Source: Allomyces macrogynus ATCC 38327
Lineage: Eukaryota > Blastocladiomycota > Blastocladiomycetes > Blastocladiales > Blastocladiaceae
Assembly (NCBI GenBank): GCA_000151295.1
Contig: GG745328.1
Coordinates: forward strand, 605,634 to 669,633
Reading direction: 5' to 3'
Length of the DNA stretch: 64,000 nucleotides
Positions 57,998 to 64,000 of this stretch are shown piece by piece. Position 1 is the stretch's first letter. Every line of letters begins with the position of its first letter. The translations under genes and the position numbers were made by a program. The notes under the pieces were generated by a model. The model saw only the letters and a list, made by a program, of their open reading frames with translations, searched no databases and was not told the origin of the DNA.

Positions 57998-58942
57998 CAC
58001 AGTGGAATAGATGCGGATGGAAGGCGGGAAGTAGAGGGATAGGATGTGACATGTCCTAGAGAATCGATTGATTTGCTTTTCGCGACGGTTGACTGGCCGG
58101 AAATGCTGAACGCGGACAAGACGACACCACACGGAGAACAGAGCACTTTCGTGCCCACTTGGCATTCCTTCTGCACGAGAATCATCAATTCCACCAATCA
58201 CACCGCCGATCCTGCGCGATCCTGCGCACTTGAGCTCGGGCATCGCGAATCATCGCAAGGATTGATCTCACCACCACCATGGCAAACGTAATATTGCACC
58301 AGAACAAGACGAGACAACGGAGCCGTGCCCATGCCGCAAGAGCACATCTTGCTGACGTGCTTCAACGCGGAACCGGGCTGCGCTCATCCTTGTGTCCACT
58401 TCACGCGTGCGCTCAGCGTTGTATGCAGGCGGATCAGGATGTCATCGTGGGGCAACGGGGCAGGGTGGACACAGTCGTCAGCGCGTCCACGCTCAATGCA
58501 GGAAAGCTGGTTAGATCGTCGCTGACCTGTCTGCGTGCGCATCGCTGCACGAGAAACCCCCCTACATGTTGCTCTGGTGCAGATTTACGTTGAAACCAGT
58601 CCCTCTGGTCGCTGTCGTGTCTGGTTCGTTTCGATGAAAACGACAACGGAGATCGCCTTTCTTCTCTCGTTCAATCATTCTTGAACATATTGATCAATCT
58701 TGTTCCAGGCCGGTTCTGCAGAGGAGACTTGGTACACTGGTCTGCGAAGGTGGAGAGATCAGAAGTGGTCTGAGCAGACAGTTTCCCTCATCTCCTTTTG
58801 ATCACGCTGCTGCCTGCCACAACCATCTTCCATCCACCGCACAGTCGGCCCGCCAGATCGCTGTTGTGCAGGTGCCTGGCGTGTCCCGTCTCTTCGCATT
58901 GGAACGGCCGCCTTCAACCGCGCGAACCAACCACTATTCACC
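57998..58942. other. Intergenic region upstream of the ribosomal protein gene
   Basis: About 945 bp with no supported gene. The last ~80 bases before 58943 carry the short leader of the ribosomal protein gene. Confidence 0.45.
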
Positions 58943-59634
58943 ATGGCCCACGCTAACGTCTGGAACTCGCACCCGAAGAGCCACGGCAAGGGCTCGCGCG
59001 AGTGGTAAGTGGGCCTTCGTCCACTTTTCCGACCCATTCGCGCCACCCGCGCGAGCTGCGAGCGAGCCGAACCGACCTTGGCCACGCCGGTCCATCCGTC
59101 ATCGTCACCGACCCGTTCGCCGATTTTTGCGACCCACGACGAATCCCTGCTCGACCACCGCGGTCTTGAGCTGGATTGACCGTTTCGAAACAATTTTGCG
59201 TCGTTTTGCTCCGGAAACGCTGTATGGCGAGCCCCTGGTTCTCCGCGCTCGACCGCCACGAAACGTGGGCGACGACAGAATCTGCTTTGGAGCGGGTGAC
59301 GGTGACGGATGGTGGACTCGCTGCATTTCACTCGCTCGCTCGCTCGCAGCTCCACTTTTCGCGGGGGTCGATGGGTCGACGATTCTCGGCAGCACGCCGA
59401 CTGTGCAATGTGCGGCTGTTCTGACGCTGTTGCGCTTGCGCTGCTTTTTAGCCGCCTCTGCACGCACCGTGCCGGTCTGATCCGCAAGTACGGCCTGAAC
59501 CTGTGCCGTCAGTGCTTCCGCGAGAAGGCCAACGACATTGGCTTCACCAAGGTGCGTTTTGATGATGATGAAACTGTGAACTTGCGTTGAAAATGAAGCT
59601 GACCGTTTGCTTTCTGCTCGTCCAGACCCGCTAA
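58943..59634 (+). CDS. RPS29: 40S ribosomal protein uS14 (S29), 56 aa, three exons
   Basis: Exons 58943-59004, 59452-59551 and 59626-59634. Phases are 2 and 0, and the intron donors are GTAAGT and GTGCGT. The product begins [20 protein letters not shown], carries the four zinc-binding cysteines (CRLC and CRQC) around [10 protein letters not shown], and ends NDIGFTKTR. Its 56 residues are exactly the family length. The last exon encodes only two residues and the stop. The first intron (447 bp) is by far the longest of any small gene here, as is common for ribosomal protein genes. The protein sits in the head of the small ribosomal subunit near the decoding site. Confidence 0.97.
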
Positions 59635-60503
59635 GGATCCTCCATGCGTTGGCGTGCCGGTGTGCGCCTCGGAAGTGTTGTCGATATGGCGCGCGTGCGC
59701 GCGGATGCCCCACCGCTCCCCCCGGTCCGTCCGTGCACGACGCAGCCGGCCCGGCGCTCGTCCAGTTGTGCAGTGGTACCCAATACATCTTTGTGCAAAA
59801 GCAGCTCAGCACGCCCGACTCGGTGCCCTGCGACGACTTGGGTGGGACTGCAGCGGATGCGCGAGACGGCTGGCTCAACACGATCACTTTTGGTTGCGCG
59901 CATGCCCGTCGTTGCCGGTCAGAAATGGTCCCGCCCGTCAGGGTCTTTGCTTCAGGCTCGTTTTTACATCGTCGTGAAACGTGATGCTCTTCAGCCAGAC
60001 CAAATTGCGGAGAAGCTCTTTTAATAACCCACTTTCGTGTGCTGGCAACATCGCACCCCCTCGCTTTACAACGCGGCAGCAGGTCACAATTCCATCCGTC
60101 CCATCTGTTTGCTGAGTGCCTTCCCCTTTGTCGTCTCGCGTCGGGCTCAGCGGCACCTTTTGGTGACGGGAGTGGTGGATGAAACTTGTCGGTATGAGTC
60201 TGGCGATGGTTGTCGTCGTGGCAGTTTGATGTGCCACGTCGGACACACGTGAGAATCGCGCTGCCCAGGCAAACCGCGCCAAGCGATACGAACAGCTCCC
60301 CCAGTCTTCCACCACTCCCACCTCGACGGCGCGACAACCGCCTCCACTAGCGCGACCGTGGCGCGCACTTTAACCCGGCCAGCTGCACGGCACGATCTCG
60401 TCCACGGCCACAGTCTCGGCTCTTCAGCGCACCCTGTTCAAGCTGCCAACACGACCAAACTTGGACCCGCTTGTTTTCTCCTTCAACCACAAACCGTGCA
60501 AGA
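59635..60503. other. Intergenic region with a possible unidentified coding segment
   Basis: About 870 bp. From about 59748 to 59925 (+) one frame shows the local G/C-ending codon bias and sensible protein (VQLCSGTQYIFVQKQL, ARDGWLNTITFG), preceded by a possible CGCAG acceptor. Another frame near 59940-60024 reads ARFYIVVKRDALQPDQ to a stop. No start or splice pattern links them, so I do not call a gene. The rest shows nothing. Confidence 0.35.
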
Positions 60504-63500
60504 ATGACGTCGCGACGCACACGTTCAAGGCGCACGGGACCCTCATTACGGTGGCCCGGACTGCTCGTCGCGGCCGTGCTCCTGGCCCTGTGCTGCTCGC
60601 ATCCGACCGCCCAAGCCAAAGCCGATGCGGCCACGGCGCCTCCTCCACCAGCACTCGACACGCCGCTCCCGCCCAACGTGCATCTGCCACCAAGTGCGCC
60701 GCAAACACCCGGCGACGCGCTCGTGCACCAGGCGCAAGCGCAGCTCGCGCGGCTTGACGCGCACCACCCGGACCTGCACCATGTCGGCGCCCGGCTCATT
60801 CGCGAGGTGATCGAGCCCAATCTTGTCGCTGCCGGACTCGCGCAATGGGGTGCTGACCTCGGCGCGCCTGACTGGATGGTCGGTGCCGACGACGTGACGG
60901 CGCGCGTCACGCGCGACGTGCGCGCCTATGTCGCGTCGGCGAAAGACGCGGTGCGGCTGCTGATGCAGGCGTGGAGCGACGAGCAGCACGTGGATGCCGG
61001 CCGGGTCTTGGCGAGTATCGCGCTGGTATGGACCGGATGGTTGTGCTCCTTGCGTGCGATGAAAGTGGTCGGGTACTGACGTGATCCTAACGATAGTTTG
61101 GCAACTACACGCTGCCCGTCTCGCCCAAGACGGCCTTTTCCATTTACTCGACGCTCGCCAACGTCACGGGGGACGTTGACGCGCACTACCACCTCGGCTT
61201 CTTTTACTCGACCAATCTCGGTGGAGTCCTGGGTCCGTCGATCGCGTCGGTGCGCCAAGAAGCTGCGCAGCTCCACTACACGCTCGCCGCGTACGGCGGG
61301 CACGCCGGCGCGCAAATGACGCTCGGGTACCGGCACCTCATGGGGATTGGCGCGTCACGGTCGTGCGAGACGAGCGCGTTTTACTATTACCAGGTCGCCA
61401 AGAAGGGTACGTTTTTTGTTCGGTTTGTGATTACTAGCAGAACGCAACTCATCAAGTGACCTGCGATAGTCCTCGACCTCTACTACGCCGGCCCACCGGG
61501 CGGCCGCTCGCCACCACCCGCGCGCGTCTCCCTCCCGACCGAAGCCGGCGGCATGTACGGTCCCGGGTCCGCGACGAAAGCGCACGCGAGCAAAGCCGAC
61601 TCGGCCATTTCCGACGAGGACGAATACGAATTCTTCAAGTACCACGCCGACGAGGGCGACCCGTACTACCAGCTCCTGCTCGGCAAGCGGTACTACGATG
61701 GCACGCACGCGTCGATCCCGCAAGACTACGACGGCGCGCTGCGGTACCTGCACCGCGCCGCGTCCATAACCGTCCCTTCCATCCCGGCTCCAGCAGCCGC
61801 GCCCGCGAGGCGCGACTCCAACGGCGACACGCCCGCCGCCGCCGCGGCTGACCAGCAGCAGCAGCCGCCGCAAAAGCCCGTGCAAGTCTCGCCGGAAATC
61901 AAGCAAAAGCGCGCGATTGTCGGCCAGGCGGCCCACTTACTCGGGCGCATGTACCTCCGCGGTGAAGGCGTCGTTGCGCACAACGCGACCGCGCAGCGGT
62001 GGTTCCGGCTCGGCGCGTCGCACGGCGACGCCGACTCGCTCGCATGGGTCGGGATCATGGCCCTCGATACGGCGCACACGGCGCTCGCTGACGCCCTCGC
62101 CGAATCGCCGCGGTCCGTCACGACCATCAAGGCGCACCGTGCGGCGGCGGCGCGTGCGGTCGAATTCTTGCGTAAGGCCGCGATCGCGGGGAATCTCGAA
62201 GCGCACGCGGTGTTGGGGTTGCGGTACGCGGATACCGAGCGGTATGCAGACGCAATCAAGTACCTGACCCTCGCTGCCGCGCACGGGCACATTCCAGCGA
62301 TGATGCGGTTGGCGGAACTGTATCTGGCGGGTCGCGGGACCGCGCCGAGTTGTACGATGGCCGTGGCGTTGCTCAAGAATGTGGCCGAGCATGGGGCGGA
62401 GTGGATCGAGCCGGTCATGACGCACGCGCACGAGTTGGTTGTGGATCCGGATTTGCCGAATGCCGACTTGGCGCTGCTGCTGTACTGGCTCGCGGCCGAG
62501 CGCGGGATTGCGACAGCGCAGAGTAATGTCGCGTGGTTGATTGAACGCCGCGCCAAGGCCGGGGATGGCAGTGGGCGGCTCGACTTGGATTGGCTGTTCA
62601 CGGACGACGTGCATGCGCGGCTCGTCGAAGAGGCGGGCAAGTCGGTGACCGCTGCGGCTAGCGAGTCGGAGGCAGGGTGGCAGGCGTATGTGCCCCCAGC
62701 GATCATGGATGCCGATGAGGTCGCGCTCGTGTATTGGAATCGCGCGGCCAACCAGAATAATCCCGAGGCGCGCGTGAAGGTGGGCGACCACTTTTACCAC
62801 GGCCGTGGCGCGCCGCAGGACTTTGCGCAGGCGCTGCAGTATTACAGTATCGCGGCCGAGTCAGACTTGACGGGGCTCGCCATGTGGAATTTGGCCTACA
62901 TGTACCACCACGGGCTCGGTGCGCCAAAAGTACAGTTGTGTGCGCTTGGGTTATTTTGCCGAACGTGTTGCTGACCACACTTCCCCCCCGCCCGATAGGA
63001 CCGGCACTTGGCCAAGCGGTACTACGACCTCGCGCTCGCGACCAACAGCGACGCGTGGCTGCCCGTCTCGCTGTCGCTCCTGCACCTGCACGCTGCCAAC
63101 TGGTACGCGTTCCTGACCGACGCGATCCAAGGCTGGCGCAGCGATGCGACCCCTCCCAACCCTGCGACTCCAACCCCTGCCGCCGCGACTCCAGCCACCA
63201 CGCCCGCTCCTGCATCGGCACCGGCCGCACCAACCCCACCGAAACCGCGCGCTGTCCCGACCAAACTGCCGCTTCTCGACCGCGTGCGCCAGTGGCTCGT
63301 CGACGACCAGACCGACCTCGAGCTCACGGCCATCGCGCTGCTCGTTCTGACCATGGTCCTCGCCTACCTCATGTACCTGCGGCAAATGTACTACCAGCCG
63401 CAGGTGCAGCGGCACAACTTGCAGCGGCAGGCGCTCGAGCGCGCGATGCGCGTGCAGGCTGAAATGGCGCGCGAGCGGGAGCGGTTGCGCGAGGACGAGG

Positions 63501-64000
63501 AGCGGTTAAGGCGGTTGCGCAGGGAGGAGGTCGAGCCGCTGCTCGTGCCGGAGACGGATATCGAGGGGGTGCGGCGGCGGATGGCGGCGAGGGTCGAGGT
63601 GGATGAGGAGGTGGAGGAGATTGTCGCGGATGAGTGGCCGGTGGCGACGACGGCGGGTATGGCGACGTCGAGCGTTTCAGATGCATCGAGGACGGTCGCG
63701 CCGTCGAATGCGGTCGATCCATCGAGGGCAGCTGAGACGCCAAGCGCGACCGACACACCGAGCTCAACCGACGCGTCGAGTTCCGTTGACGCGTCGAGCG
63801 CCGCCAATGCGCCGACTCCCGCCGGCGCTCTCGTGCAAAGCTCCCCACCAGAAGATTCGTTGACGGTCGACGTGCCCGCTGTCGAGCCCGCGCAAGAGCA
63901 GAACATGCACGGCGAGGACGAGCTGAATCTGAGTCCTGCGAGCGTGTCGATTTCCGCCCAGCCGCTCGTCGACGTCGAGGACAACCACGCTACAAACCAC
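60504..64000 (+). CDS. HRD3/SEL1L-like: SEL1L/Hrd3-like ER-associated degradation adaptor (3' end outside window)
   Basis: Exons 60504-61025, 61097-61406, 61470-62929 and 62999 onward, open to the window end. GT-AG introns, phases 0, 1, 0. The N-terminus has a cleavable signal peptide (RWPGLLVAAVLLALCCSHPTA). Sel1-type TPR repeats follow throughout, such as AHYHLGFFYSTNLGG, AQMTLGYRHLMGIG, AAHLLGRMYLRGEGV, LEAHAVLGLRYAD, PAMMRLAELYLAGRG, ARVKVGDHFYHGRG and AMWNLAYMYHHGLG. A single membrane helix (LELTAIALLVLTMVLAYLMYL) lies at about 63310-63380, followed by a charged coiled-coil and Ser/Thr-rich cytosolic tail. In yeast and animals this protein is the lumenal scaffold of the Hrd1 ubiquitin ligase complex, which recruits misfolded glycoproteins. 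The frame shows no break up to 64000. The long cytosolic tail is unusual compared with SEL1L. Confidence 0.93.

Noticed and set aside
59552..59625. C/D-box snoRNA inside the second S29 intron (TGATGATGA and CTGA are present)
   Set aside because: The boxes are only about 35 nt apart and the flanks do not form a terminal stem, so it does not fit a C/D snoRNA.

Overview
The window is eukaryotic and most likely from a zoosporic fungus; Blastocladiomycota (an Allomyces- or Catenaria-like genome) is my best inference. It is GC-rich with strongly GC3-biased codons, and genes are cut by many short introns (about 60-110 bp). Donors are mostly GTACGT, GTGCGT or GTAAG, and acceptors are often a TAG. It carries a family-2 chitin synthase, a TmcB/TmcC-like giant membrane protein of the kind expanded in zoosporic fungi, and nucleus-encoded ribosomal and mitochondrial proteins. 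The taxonomic placement is inference; the eukaryotic gene structure is read directly from the sequence.

Layout, left to right. 1-725: 3' end of an unknown gene. 1404-9278 (+): a giant Ala/Glu/Val-rich repeat protein with a coiled-coil N-terminus. 9874-10974 (+): a six-exon small gene that I reconstructed from splice sites. 11814-17213 (+): a 1668-aa TmcB-like multipass membrane protein. 18218-31672 (-): a head-to-tail array of seven F-box/LRR copies, of which two are intact and five are broken or truncated. 32474-33071 (-): a 72-aa zinc-binding SERF/4F5-type protein with a 3-nt first exon and a GC-AG intron. 34449-34628: a tRNA-Leu(UAA) gene with a decayed tRNA copy behind it. 34724-38333 (+): a USP48-like deubiquitinase. 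38514-about 39980 (-): a diverged dihydrouridine-synthase-like protein that has lost its catalytic residues. 41483-43389 (-): an AT-hook protein. 43795-45700 (-): a mitochondrial AIF-type oxidoreductase. 46165-46388 (+): a stray copy of the chitin synthase 3' exon. 46910-47864 (-): a repetitive acidic protein. 48036-50913 (-): a zinc-finger protein of unknown role. 51656-55163 (-): chitin synthase. 56193-57997 (+): a multipass membrane protein. 58943-59634 (+): ribosomal protein uS14 (S29). 60504-64000 (+): SEL1L/Hrd3, cut by the window end.

There is no operon logic. The genes are housekeeping (ribosome, ER-associated degradation, ubiquitin editing, cell wall, mitochondrion) mixed with lineage-specific families. 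The most dynamic parts are the F-box/LRR array and the chitin synthase neighbourhood.

A recurrent oddity is that several otherwise conserved genes need a single extra base to restore their frame (near 9013, 9048, 34931, 35576, 35807, 43350 and 50462). This looks more like consensus indel error than biology, so pseudogene calls resting on one frameshift should be treated with care. Exon boundaries were read by eye from GT/GC-AG sites, frame phase and family similarity. No search was run.
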